A stretch of 64,000 bases of DNA, taken from assembly GCA_964019155.1 (NCBI GenBank), contig OZ025239.1, positions 8,668,263 through 8,732,262 on the forward strand. Reading direction: 5' to 3'. The notes under the pieces were generated by a model that was not told the origin of the DNA, did not search any database, and saw only the letters and a program-made list of their open reading frames with translations. The DNA is from Osedax fenrisi. Its lineage: Eukaryota; Annelida; Polychaeta; Sabellida; Siboglinidae. Both the position numbers and the translations under genes were made by a program. Positions 12,316-23,960 of the stretch are shown here, piece by piece; within the stretch, counting starts at the first letter, position 1, and the number at the start of each line of letters is the position of its first letter.

Positions 12316-12503
12316 GTAAACATCATCGGAGGTGAACTATACCAGCTCATTGAATACGTGACCGTATTTTATAAAAATTCTCATTCTACCTTCGAAAACG
12401 ATTGCACGGAATGCGGAGAATACACGAAATGCGACATCTTCTCTACACATAATATGCACTTAAAATACAAGTTATATACTATATCATATATATGTAATGT
12501 AAT
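12316..12503 (+). CDS. Candidate exon 2 of the secreted protein gene
   Basis: Following a CTTGTCAG acceptor, the frame starting GTA AAC (phase 0, matching the exon 1 donor) is open for 188 bases. It encodes VNIIGGELYQLIEYVTVFYK, then a Cys-rich segment FENDCTECGEYTKCDIF, then HLKYK and a more AT-rich tail. The donor was placed at AAT|GTAAAT (12503/12504) because it leaves phase 2, which the next exon needs; earlier donors are possible. Spacing C-x2-C-x5-C suggests disulphides or a small metal site, but no family was recognised. The region is less AT-rich than its surroundings. Exon boundaries are predictions. Confidence 0.42.
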
Positions 12504-13726
12504 GTAAATGTAAAAGAGTAATGTAAATCTTTTTATGGAAGGGTTACTATGGAAGATGTTTTGTCTAGATTGAAAGTCAGTTTCCCAGATTTGAGTATAC
12601 ATTGTATATTAGATTTACTCTAGAATCACCAACGTGAATTAAAAGTTCAGATAGAATTGTATTCACTATAGAATATTTACCTTTTTAATTTACATTTACT
12701 CTTAATTTCAGTGTCTAATTCGTATCGTAATATGCTATTAACGTATAACAAACGTCGATTGTTTATTGCTTAAGTATACGTTATACTCTATTTTATGCTC
12801 TCTATACTTTATGTTACATAATATACACTTAAATCTAAAGAACAAGTAACATTGACATAATGACAGAATTAATGCTATATTTATATTGAATCCATAAATA
12901 TTATTATTTAGTAGACACACCATTGTCAATGAACTACATAGTAATATTGTATATATGTTTATGGGGTGTTGATAGATGTCGATGTTATATTACGCATGGA
13001 TCTTATATATTAAATAAAAAATACAATTTTACATTTATAAACAATATATATTTTTAATTAATTAAATTATTTATTTAATTGTTTAAAATAATTGGAAACC
13101 TGTATAATTTTCGTTTATCATTAATTATAGAATATATATCATATAATAGTAAAGTTGGAGCAATAGCTCCATGCAAAATGTCCACAAAAAAGTATTCATT
13201 GTATTGTCAACAAATAATTTAACTTATATAAAATATATATTTTGTTAACATTATTTTGATATATTTTTTTTATGTTTAATTATATTGAAAAAATAATACG
13301 ATAATATCACATAATATATCATAATTAATTAATAGATATATTTTCAACTTTATTGCTATATTTAAAAAAATTTGCCATCAATTAATTCTGTTTTGCATTT
13401 TCTACTAAATAGTTATCATAATACTATACATATATCTAAATGGTTATATTTATGAAATATCTTTTTATTAATTTTCATGTTTAGATTATTAATATCTAAT
13501 TAATGTTTAATTAATTTTTCATTAACTATTTTATTATTTCAATTTTTCTATAGGATATGGGAAAATGGTCTGATTATTACTATTAATATTAACTATATTA
13601 TATAAATTAATTAAATCTATTATGTTTATGATTATATTTAAAGAACATTTTATATTTATATTTTTAATATTATAATATTTATATTATATATATATATATA
13701 TCTATAATAATATTTACTTAATACAG
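12504..13726. other. AT-rich stretch, proposed intron 2
   Basis: No coding signal was recognised; minus-strand frames here are chance openings. A (TA)n run lies at 13685-13701. Confidence 0.5.
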
Positions 13727-13844
13727 TTGTACGTTAACTGAGGAAGACGATGCGGTAGCAGGTCGTTTTGTGATCGTGAACATCTCAGTAGGGTCGATAA
13801 TAAGCGGCTCAAGTATCAATGAAATATTTATTAACCATATATAA
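13727..13844 (+). CDS. Candidate terminal exon of the secreted protein gene
   Basis: After a TTTACTTAATACAG acceptor, one base completes a codon. The frame then reads CTLTEEDDAVAGRFVIVNIS, followed by VGSIISGSSINEIF, to a TAA at 13842-13844. The first two-thirds is clearly GC-richer than the flanks and free of stops in this frame only. Joined with the exons at 7936 and 12316 the total is 588 bases, or 195 codons plus a stop. Other small exons between 12504 and 13726 cannot be excluded. No family was recognised. The C-terminus is hydrophobic but short for a membrane segment. Confidence 0.4.
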
Positions 13845-13921
13845 TTTATATACGCTACTTTAGCCTGATAGAAATCAAACTATGATACTACGAAACTCCT
13901 TCGTTGAATCTAATAAGCGCA

Positions 13922-14072
13922 TTAAGGTGAGACCACATTTGCGATTATTCGCTAGAATTTAAGAATATTTTGTCGTAAAATCGCGGTTTTTATCGATCAA
14001 ATATATTACATATTTGAAATATTCGAAAATGCGGATATTTCTCACGAATATACGCGAGTGTGTGTCCTTTAA
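13922..14072. mobile_element. Putative piggyBac-like MITE (TTAA-flanked, 151 bp)
   Basis: Both ends sit at TTAA (13922-13925 and 14069-14072). The ends are imperfect inverted repeats. The left end starts GGTGAGACCACATTTGCGAT; the right end, read inward, starts AGGACACACACTCGCGTATA. The interior is rich in GCGAATATTC-like words. TTAA duplication is the hallmark of piggyBac elements, but there is no transposase here. A fragment with the same ACCACATTTGNGAATATTCGC core occurs at 28762-28790. Confidence 0.45.
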
Positions 14073-14125
14073 TATACACGTTACGTAACCCGTAACCCTA
14101 CCCCCGATTTCTAACTAGTGTTATG

Positions 14126-14236
14126 ATGTGATTTTGTAGCATAGCAAGTTGGACATACTATCATTGTATCAGCGCAACGGTCCAACTGACTGTCCAACTT
14201 TCCATCCGACCAACAGTCCTGCTACATAAACCAAAC
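14126..14236. repeat. Imperfect inverted repeat with GTTGGAC motifs
   Basis: TGTAGCA near 14135 and TGCTACA near 14220 are inverted copies, and GTTGGACA / TGTCCAAC also face each other. GTCCAACT occurs twice directly. It resembles a short foldback element, but the arms are poorly matched. Confidence 0.3.
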
Positions 14237-14239
14237 GCT

Positions 14240-14724
14240 TCATTAATGTTATTCTATAGTGTGCTTCACATTTCATACGTGTAGATTACATGTATTATTG
14301 TTATTGTATAATACATACGTTACGTAATATTATTACGAAACACGCGTTTAGACCTCTAATAATTAATTTATGATTAATTAATATATTTATTATAATTGAT
14401 AATAAAAATAATAGAAATATATTTCTGCAAGATAGACAATGAACTTCTATAACGACATTATAATGCTCTCAATAGGTAGGAATGGATTTCTCTGTATAAT
14501 GATACATATATATATCATAAACGTATTTATTACACATTTTAATATTTATAATAATTTAATTAATTAATAAATATATAAATCTGATTATATGATAATTGTA
14601 ATAAGATAATAATGTGTAATAAAGTTTTCTGTGTATGAGTATATTTATATGGTTACTATTTTTATAGTAATCATTTATAATATAAATTAAAAACTTGGTT
14701 ATTATCAGTGCATGTAATTACTAA

Positions 14725-14765
<41 letters not shown>

Positions 14766-15400
14766 TATGAATACACGTGATGATGAGGCATGCAATGTCT
14801 ATAATGGTCACGTATACAGGGTTTCTAGAAAAATGATAGGTATATGTTAATTTTAATACAATATAAGTTTAGTAATCGTTATTAATTTTTAAATACATAT
14901 ATTACTTAAAAAATATAACGATAATCAATATATAAAATAATAGTATTTCGTTTAAAAAAATAAAATAAAGTTTGAATTTAAATATTAATTTAATAAAATA
15001 AAATTAATTATATTTAAATTTGTTCACATTATATTTTATTGAATATTCTATTCTATGTCTTATAATCATATAGGTCTTACTCAGGTCTGGTATTTTCTCA
15101 TGGTATATTTGCGAATATGACAATTTTCTAGATATAATTATTTACCGTAATCACGATATAGAAGAGAAATCAAAGAAATTTGAAATAAAATAAATCTCAA
15201 GATTCTAGAAATCATCGTATTTAGTTACACCACACGTTAATTTGACAATATAAATTTCAACAACAATAATAAACTTTCGTAATGTGTCCAGAAACGTAAT
15301 GCGCATACTTATTATAATCTGACCCATATCAGTGAACCTAAATCGGGGCGCGGCAGAAATAATTTTAGACTGGCAATATCCTTACATTAAATGTTGATTC
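14240..15400. other. AT-rich intergenic stretch
   Basis: No gene was recognised. (TA)n at about 14729-14762. A short GC-rich patch (GGGGCGCGGCAG, near 15343) has no assigned role. Confidence 0.5.
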
Positions 15401-15429
15401 TTTAGTAATATATCCTAAATAAAAACCTA

Positions 15430-15990
15430 TAACCAACATACCGACTATAAATGAAATAAGTAAGAACTCGAGTTAAAATAAATAAAAAATGTCTGATTCC
15501 GTCGAATTAATATTTGGCTTATCCCAAGATTCAGTTGTATAACCTTTACTTTGTGTAATCTGTATTAATGATATAGGTAATATTTTTGATAATAAATTAC
15601 GTAATAACATGTTTTCCGATGATACAAACACTTTTGTTAATATAAAATAATACAAATAATAGTTTTAAACTTCAAACTGGTATCGACACATATAACAATT
15701 GGTCAATTACACGATAATTATAAAATTCGAGAACAAATCGGCGTGCCTTACATTATTTATGGCACAAATTCCAAACTACTGGTAAATTGTATAGGCCTAT
15801 AATGCGATATTGTAAAAGGTTAAAGATATTTCACTCGTATTCAATTAGCACATTATCATATTTCATATAATAGTTACTCCGATCGACTTAAAATCCTTAA
15901 TATAATATATATAGTGTATATGCAGTCGAAATTCGTAAACTTGCTTTGATCTTACTGTGATATATACAATTACAAATAGTTTACTTGGCA
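15430..15990 (+). pseudogene. Jockey/CR1-like LINE relic (RT catalytic region to C-terminus)
   Basis: Plus-strand translation gives ELIFGLSQDSVV, a stop, then PLLCVICINDI. This lines up with the GVPQGSVLGPLLFxIYINDI block of LINE reverse transcriptases. It is followed at 15613-15624 by FSDDT, a degenerate FADDT catalytic block. Further on, SYNSYSDRLKILNI near 15870-15900 resembles the YxxRLKxLNL block seen downstream of the RT domain. Several stops and frame changes separate the pieces. The 5' part is absent. Confidence 0.65.
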
Positions 15991-15999
15991 TTATTTTAT

Positions 16000-16343
16000 C
16001 ATCTATTATTAATTTCAGAAAACTAAATGTATAAAACGCGTATTCATTCTAAGATATTATCATGCACTATATTAAGACTTGATGTTCGCATAAATGTCAA
16101 ATACATAGAATGGTTTAAATAAAAATGTAATAACTCTAAAAATTTATCTATATTTTGATAAAAAATAAAAATATCTTTAAATAATAACAATATATAATTA
16201 AATTATAATTAATAATAAGAATATTATTTTTATTATATTATTTTAAGTCTTCTATTATGCATATTTAGACTTGTTTTATATTAACTTATGTAACTTATAT
16301 ACATATATATATATCCATTTGTATCCGATATTTGCATTGTATT

Positions 16344-16389
<46 letters not shown>

Positions 16390-17100
16390 ATATTTTCTTT
16401 ACAAATGATGACATCAATTCAACAATTTTTAATTCATAGTGTTACTGTGAATAATACATATTATTAAACTATCTTCTTTACAATATCCAGGTTATTAACA
16501 TTTCTTTCATCGTCAACTGAACTTGTTGGTTTTACAACGATTAATATCAATAATATTTTCATATTTTTATATAATTTCTCTATATTTTCTAGATATAAAT
16601 TTCCGCTTTCAATTTTATTCATAATTTATCAGATATATCAGAGGTAATATAATTTCTATGTATCATTTCATCTAAAGACGAACTCATTTCTTTGTAATAT
16701 TCGAGTGTATAGTTATAGCGTTATATAGTTATATGTATTATTATCTAGCGAGATATACATAATTTCTTCAATTTACAAGATGTTTGAGTATTTCAAAATT
16801 GTATAGAATTATAGCACAATTTTCTTATTTCAGTAACTATAATTAATATATATATATATATATATATATAATAGACTCCGATTCGCTAACATATTGAGAA
16901 ACTAGGTTTATGATAAATGTTAAGATATATTTAATGATCTGTGCAATGAGTATAATATGCCAGTGGTTTTTCCTAACATATAAAAGCCTGTATACCATTG
17001 TATCTTCCTGACATATTTATCCTGACATTACCTGTACTATTATATGACCTTGTAAATTATCTCGCATCAAACAAAATATTATTAATATATCATTTTATCC
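16000..17100. other. AT-rich intergenic stretch
   Basis: No coding signal was recognised. (TA)n at about 16346-16388 and 16847-16870. Confidence 0.5.
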
Positions 17101-17109
17101 AATTTATAT

Positions 17110-17815
17110 TTGCCATATATAAAATTATAATTGAATAATTATTAAAATAATATATAATTGATAATTAATAATATACAATTAATTATTATTAATTAATAAT
17201 AAATATTGATAAATAATTATTAATTAGTAAATTAGAATTGAATAATTATTAAAATAATATATAATTAATAATTAATAATTTACAATTAATTATTATTAAT
17301 TAATAATAATTAAGGATAAATAATTATTAATTAATAAATTAAAATTGAATAATTAATAATAATTAAAATAATATATAATTAATAATTATTAATATATAAT
17401 TAAGTGTTATTAATTAATAATAAGTATTGATAAATAATTATTAATTAGTTAATTAGAATTGAATAATTATTAAAATAATATATAATTAATAATTAATAAT
17501 ATACAATTAATTATTATTAATTAATAATAATTATTGATAAATAATTATTAATTAATAAATTATAATTGAATAATTAATAATTATTAAAATAATATATAAT
17601 TTATAATTAATAATATATAATTAATTATTATTAAATAATAATTATTAAAATAATATATAATTAATAATTATTAATATATAATTAATTATTATTAATTAAT
17701 AATAATTATTGATAAATAATTAATAACATAATATATAATTATTAATTATTAATATATAATTTATTGTTATTAATTAATAATAAGTATTGATAAATAATTC
17801 TATTAATAATAATTC
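17110..17815. repeat. 107-bp AT-only tandem repeat
   Basis: The word AATTGAATAAT recurs at about 17129, 17236, 17343, 17457 and 17564, giving a unit near 107 bp. It is followed by partial units to 17815. Each unit consists almost wholly of A and T (ATAATTATTAAAATAATATA, AATTAATTATTATTAATTAA and similar), with only an occasional G or C. Many internal inverted words would allow hairpins. Confidence 0.8.
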
Positions 17816-18584
17816 TTATTGATAAGAGATATATTTTATAAAATATAATATTGCACAATAGATATCGCTGTTTCAATTTCCAATATGTTTATTTGACCTA
17901 TAAAATATATAAAATTGGAACATATATTGAATACATAAAATAATGTTATCCAAAGTGTTTATTTGACCTATAATTATTACAACATTGGAACGTTCTTACA
18001 TATTTTACATTAACGGGCACGTGTTTGGTTGCTTGGGTAGTTTCTGCCTTAATATTAGATATTTCGTATAGACATAATCATGTTTCTGTGACTTCTAGGT
18101 TTGCTTTGACATGCCGCATAAATATCGATTCTTGTTCGTTTCATGAAAAGTTTTGTAATATAATTAATTATTAATTTATAATAATTATAGTCATTATACA
18201 AAACTTTAATTACCTGAAATATCATAAGTGCCGTCACATATTGTATTGATGCAGCTATATATATATATATTTGTCTATTATATAATATTTATACAAATAT
18301 ATTTGTCTAATAATATCTCTTAAGTACATGTGCAAATAATTCAAGAATCTCATTTCGTATTTTCTTAGTATTTTCAGTTACCATATTTTACCATGCATGC
18401 GTCTAATTGATAATTTAATTTTTCCTTATTTAATAGTTTGAGGAATTTACCTTAAAATATTCTTTACCACTAAAAGCTATGTTTTATTTATCTAGTTATC
18501 TTATAGAAGTAAATATAACTATCAGAACAATATTATTATTTTTGTATATCATTATGATTATGAAATATGGTGTATATTAGATTT
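17816..18584. other. AT-rich intergenic stretch
   Basis: Contains two direct copies of GTTTATTTGACCTATAA (about 17886 and 17957). Each is followed about 10 bases later by a second shared word, AYATTGGAAC, so this is a short 72-bp tandem duplication. No gene was recognised. Confidence 0.5.
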
Positions 18585-18612
18585 GGTCCAACGATATCCG
18601 AACACTCCCCTA
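18585..18612. mobile_element. Solo end of a TA-flanked GGGGAGT element
   Basis: Reading inward on the minus strand from TA at 18611-18612 gives GGGGAGTGTTCGGATATCG. This resembles the end of the element at 54445 (GGGGAGAATACCCGAATATC). No partner end was found nearby, so it is probably a truncated copy. The following GGGGGGAGGGGG patch (18620-18631) is the most G-rich run of the window. Confidence 0.45.
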
Positions 18613-18679
18613 TTTATAAAGGGGGGAGGGGGTCCATACACCCACGATCCGCCTGTTCCTGCGCTCCTAATTAAAATAT

Positions 18680-20540
18680 ATGGAATTGGTTTTAGTTTCG
18701 CATTTAAATATACTAATGTAGATTATAGATATAAATAAATAAACTAAATATTATGCGAAGAATTCTATATTAATGGGTATCCCTCAATGCGTATTGATCG
18801 GTGATATATTAACATGTAACAAATGTATACATTCATGAGCACTTCTTAATTATATATATATATAGTTAACTAATTCGAATGTACCCACTGATCAGTCATA
18901 CTGAATCGATTTGTCTAATATATTTAAAACTCTTATATATTATGAAATTACCAACACTTGACATTATAAAATTTGCAGTTATCAGTTTAGTTGTTATACG
19001 GATTTTTAATAGATTTTAATTTTAATAATGATTAGAAGAATTTAAGTTTTTATAAAATATTAAGCTAAATTTATTACAAAATAATATCGAATCAATGCAT
19101 ACTTATGTAATAAGAAATTCTAACAGGAGGGAAGCTGAAATTACCTCATCAATATTCAAAAGTGTAATCATATTTAGATGAATATGTATATGTACACACA
19201 CACATATATATATATATATTAGAGTGTTGTTATCAATCATACATATGAAGATTACTAACATATGTTGGGACTGAATACGATTAAGAACAAAGTATTATAA
19301 TAAGGTATACTCTGTATATTATACTCGAAGATCCATAGAACAACATTTATTATTTACATCCCTACACATCGCATATACATAGAAAAATTAGTCTTAATAT
19401 CATCTACATTATAATATTTATGAATTATTATTCTTCTACAAATTGTACGATTTTAAGAATAAAATAATTTATTTAATTGTATATATTATTATTAATTTAG
19501 ATTTTCAAATTTGAGTCTTTTGTAAATATATCTTTATAATTAGCAATATAATTAAACATGTTAACCAATAGAAATTACTACACGATTATGGGTGTATTAT
19601 AAATGTTGGCGTAAACTATAATATTATTTGTATGATTATTTCTATATGAAAAAGATGCTTTATAAATTTATAAAATACTATATAATTTTTAAATATTTGT
19701 ACTATATTGAAATCAAAGTTATGTGGATAGAAGTATCCAGTATGCTGTATAAGATTTGAAACTGACAAGTTGACAAACTGAAAGTTGATATGAAAAGTTG
19801 TTCATCAAATCGGTGAAAATATAAATTAATATAATGTAATGTACATTGTAGAATAGGAAAACCTGAACTTAAATTTTATTCGGGGGTCATGTATTTTTAA
19901 TTTTATTGAATTTATGTATTAAAACTAATTATAAAACTATTTTAATAAAACTATTAAGTATTAAAAATAAATAAAATGGACATTGATAGGTTGAATTTAT
20001 TATATTTAAAAAAGTTGTTATTCGGTTATAAAAGGTGAACAAAGAGTATAACATATATATAATTGGATTTCGCTAAAAAAACGTCATATTTTATTGAATA
20101 TAATTTATGAGAGTATTAGTATATTAATATTCAAGTGTTGATTTAAAATAAAAATGTAAGTAGGTAGCCTAATACCGTTATAGGTTTATTAAATTAATTA
20201 TTTAATTGTATGTTAATTATTCATTTTTAAAGGAAATCATAATGTTATCAAATTTAGAGCAATTTTACATGTACAATTATAGGAAAACAGTTTCGGGAAA
20301 CAATATTTGGCCTATTGCCAACATTTTTGTTTGCTACATATTAAGATTATACATCTATCAAATGTTGTTTTTAATGTAATTATATATTTCTATTGTTAAA
20401 ATTATAAATAATTTTTAAATTAATAATATATATTTTTTCTAATTTTAACAATGAATTTTATATGGAAAATATAATTTTATCAAAAACAAAAATGCTATTT
20501 CATAAATATAAATATATAATCTAAATATATATATATATAT
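18680..20540. other. AT-rich intergenic stretch
   Basis: No gene was recognised. Holds a short (CA)n/(TA)n at 19194-19219. (TA)n at about 20525-20545 abuts the LINE tail. Confidence 0.5.
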
Positions 20541-21520
20541 ATATATTATTATTATTATTATCAGATTTAGATTTACACCAGGGTTTTTGTAGAAGCTAAA
20601 GCTTATCGAGACAATTACCCTTAATTTTAAAGCAAGTTCAAAAAAACTAAATAAATAAAATATTATAAAATATTAGATGACTTCCTGTTTACATAGATAC
20701 AATACAATGAATAAAATAGAAAAATAATATAAATTGTTTGAACTTGCCATAAAATTATGAAATCATCATTTAATTATTTATAAATAAATAACTAAAATAA
20801 ATAATAAGTACTATAAAATAATACACTAAACAAAAATATAGATGTATTAGTATAAATGAAGAAAAAAATGAAGTAAAATGAAGTAAAACTGAATAAAACT
20901 GAATAAAACCTAACAAAAAGAATATCTAGAAAGATGGTAATTTTTTTTTTTTCATAAATTTATTTCAGTAAATAAGTTTTAGGAATTTTTTTGTAATACT
21001 TTATAATAATGTAAAGAATGTAAAATATTTTTTTAAACTAAAATGTTAGTTTTAATTATTAATTTTTATATAAGTGTCAATAAAGAGAAATAAAACAAAG
21101 AAGTATAATCAAATATACAAGAAAAAAGATTCAATATAAAATGTTTATGTAATTAAAAATAAAGTCAAATAATATTATTAGTCAGAGGGAAATAAAAAAT
21201 ACTAAAGAAAATACTAAAGAAAAAAGAAATACCTAAAAGTTTTTTTTAAATTTTATTATTTTTATATAAACGTCAATTAAAAAGAAAGAAAACATGAAAG
21301 TAAATTCAAATATAAAATGCAAAAATTCAGTAAAATAATATTATTAATGTCGGGGAAATAAAATATTGTAAAGTAAAACACTCAAAAGTATTAATTTTTT
21401 TAAATTTTTACATAAACGTCAATAAATTAAAATAAGAATAAAATGTGGATCTTAGTATATAATACAATATTAGATAAAAGACATGATAAAAGATTTAAAA
21501 TTAGAAAAATGAGATTTAGA

Positions 21521-23146
21521 TTATAAGTATACTGAGTAAGAAGATAACACATTTTTATACATACGTTTCCTGAATAATTTATAATTTGAAATATTTTTTA
21601 AAATATTATCAAGCTTATTCCAGGTAATTGGTCCAATGTATATTAATGTTCTTCTGCATAGTTCTTTTTTGAAATTAATAATTGAGAAATTATTTATGCC
21701 CTTAGTGTTGTGAGATGATGAAGTTACAGAAAAAAATGCATTTGTTATAACAGGATGAAGATCATTGAAAATGTTAAACATAAATTCACATGTACTTATA
21801 TATGTAATTTCATTTATTTTTAATAAAGAATTATCAATAAATAGTCCACTAGTATGATGTAAAAAATGTTTTTTACATATAATCCTTATCATTCGTTTTT
21901 GAAGAATATATATGCATAACACATTAGATTTATATGTATTTCTCCAAAATATGTTACAATACTTTATATGAGGCAAGAATATGGAATTATATATATGAAG
22001 TAATGCTTTTTTATTTATAAATTTTGAAATAATGTTGTTAATCCATATGATTTTTTTTAGTTTTGATTTTAAAAACAAGATATGTTGTTTCCAGTTCAAA
22101 ATATCGTCTATAATTATGCCTAAAAATTTATAAAATGTAACTCTTTCAATATTTCTGTTATTTAAATTTATATTTATAATAGTTCTTGAATTAATAGACA
22201 TAAAGCAAGTTTTATTTAAATTTAATGATAACCTATTATAGATTAACCATTTATTAATATTTTTTAATTCAGTTTGACAAATATAATTAAGTATTTCTGC
22301 TGATGTATTTTCAAAATATAAAGTAGTATCATCTGCGAACATGGTAAACTTACATAAAGAAGATGATTTTGTTATATCATTAATATAAATTAAAAATAAA
22401 ATGGGTCCTAGGATGGTGCCTTGGGGTACACCCGTTATGACTTTTAGTTTATCTGAAATTACATCATTATATATACACTGTTGATATCTATTTGTTAAAT
22501 AGCTCATTATCCAGTTAAGTGCAATGCCTCGTACTCCAATATTTTTTAATTTAACAAGTAATATTCTGTGATTAACTGTGTCAAATGCTTTTTTTAAATC
22601 AATAAAGATTATAGCGCCAACATTGTTATTATTAAAACAGGTACTGATTTGTGACTGGAGGTTAAATATTGCATGTGATGTACTGTATCCTTTCCTAAAA
22701 CCAAATTGAGAAGGAGATAATATATTGAAAGATGATAAAAAATTATAAAAGCGAGAATAAAATATTTTTTCTAAAATCTTTGCGAATTGACAGGTGAGAG
22801 AAATTGGACGATAGTTATTAAAAAATTTATCATCACCAGTTTTGTGTAAAGGGATAATATTTGATAATTTTAAGAAATCCGGTACAACGCCTGATTCAAA
22901 AGATAAATTTACAAGAAAAACAAATGGATAAACCAATACAGGAAAAATACATTTAAGTAACTGCATGGATATGCCATAATGATCTCTTGATTTTTTTGGT
23001 TTGAATTCATTTAATACTTTAATAATTTCCTCTGAACTCACTGGTGTTAAAAAAAAACTATGTATATTAGGTTCAGGTAAAAAGAATTTAAAGTCATCAT
23101 CATTACAATTATTTATATTATTATCTAAATTAGAACCAAAAAGTCT
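21521..23146 (-). CDS. LINE reverse transcriptase domain (frame open ~540 codons)
   Basis: The frame is open from 23146 to the TAA at 21521. Counting from the GTG-encoded residue at 23041, conserved RT blocks appear in order. They are NYRPISL (about 76-82), FGFRKGYST (113-121), FIDLKKAFDTVNH (146-158, catalytic Asp148), GVPQGTILGPILF (204-216) and MFADD (234-238, catalytic Asp237/238). YKFLGIIIDD follows. After the RT core comes the usual C-terminal tail with an ILQKRMIRIIC block and a final WNKLDNILKN block. All catalytic residues are present. There is no host-type start codon; the frame is fused to the linker frame by a frameshift near 23125-23146. The element therefore cannot make an intact polyprotein from this copy. 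Confidence 0.85.
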   Translation of the reverse strand, partial: RLFGSNLDNNINNCNDDDFKFFLPEPNIHSFFLTPVSSEEIIKVLNEFKPKKSRDHYGISMQLLKCIFPVLVYPFVFLVNLSFESGVVPDFLKLSNIIPLHKTGDDKFFNNYRPISLTCQFAKILEKIFYSRFYNFLSSFNILSPSQFGFRKGYSTSHAIFNLQSQISTCFNNNNVGAIIFIDLKKAFDTVNHRILLVKLKNIGVRGIALNWIMSYLTNRYQQCIYNDVISDKLKVITGVPQGTILGPILFLIYINDITKSSSLCKFTMFADDTTLYFENTSAEILNYICQTELKNINKWLIYNRLSLNLNKTCFMSINSRTIININLNNRNIERVTFYKFLGIIIDDILNWKQHILFLKSKLKKIIWINNIISKFINKKALLHIYNSIFLPHIKYCNIFWRNTYKSNVLCIYILQKRMIRIICKKHFLHHTSGLFIDNSLLKINEITYISTCEFMFNIFNDLHPVITNAFFSVTSSSHNTKGINNFSIINFKKELCRRTLIYIGPITWNKLDNILKNISNYKLFRKRMYKNVLSSYSVYL

Positions 23147-23547
23147 CTAAAGTCTCTAAAAAAAGAATTAAATTCATTAGCAATTTGTTTAGAATCAACA
23201 ATATTCACATTATTTACATTAAAATTGTCAGGTAGTTGTTTGAATTTTTTTTTAACATTAAGTAAATTATTTAGTACATTCCATGTATTTTTTGTATCAA
23301 AGCAATTTTTTAACAGATTTGAATAATACTTTTTCTTAGCTTCTCGAACTAAAGATGTTGTATTATTTTTAAAAATTTTGTAAATAAATAAATCATTTTC
23401 AGATTTAGATATTTTATATTTTTTATATAATATCTGTTTTTTTCTACAAGCCTTTTTAAGATCTCGGGTATTCCATGGAATGAGTTTATTTTTGTGGGAG
23501 GCTTTATTAATTTTTGGACAGTATCTATCAAAATTTAAGATAAATAT

Positions 23548-23552
<5 letters not shown>
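23125..23552 (-). pseudogene. LINE endonuclease-RT linker segment, frameshifted
   Basis: This minus-strand frame encodes the basic linker found between the endonuclease and RT domains (IPWNTRDLKKACRKKQILYK, KKKYYSNLLKN, TWNVLNNLLN, IANEFNSFF). It ends in a stop at 23125. It overlaps the RT frame in a different phase. A 9-base duplication (AGTCTCTAA twice on the plus strand, 23142-23159) sits at the junction. The duplication preserves phase, so a separate one-base change must cause the frameshift. On the right it becomes YIYIY repeats where the (TA)n tract begins. Confidence 0.8.
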
Positions 23553-23594
<42 letters not shown>

Positions 23595-23899
23595 TATATA
23601 TATATATTAAATAAATATGGCAATCAGCCAAATTTTTAATGAGAAGATGTATTTATGGTAAAAATACTGTTTTCATATCTATTTACATGTAAAAGTGGAT
23701 TACATTTGGTACCACTATAGTGGTTCTATAGAATGCCATTAAGTAATACTTTATCAACGATATAGGAGTAATAATAGTACTCAGTTCATCTGATGATGCT
23801 ATGGGAATATATATCCCATATTCATATGAAGAGTAATTTATTATTTATTAATAATTGTATTAGTAAAATAAAATAACGTTAATACATATTATATTTAAT

Positions 23900-23960
<61 letters not shown>

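Larger units (their letters stand above)
20545..23552 (-). mobile_element. Jockey/CR1-type LINE, 5'-truncated, with 3' UTR and TAA-type tail
   Basis: The element reads right to left. It starts at the (TA)n tract at 23552 in the linker between endonuclease and reverse transcriptase, so the endonuclease domain is missing. The reverse transcriptase frame ends at 21521. The remaining 970 bases form a 3' UTR ending, on the minus strand, with CCCTGGTGTAAATCTAAATC and an ATAATAATAATAAT tail at 20547-20562, typical of target-primed LINE ends. The 3' UTR contains three degenerate direct repeats around a TTTTTAYATAARYGTCAAT core (about 21060, 21255 and 21403), spaced about 197 and 146 bases apart. Confidence 0.85.
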
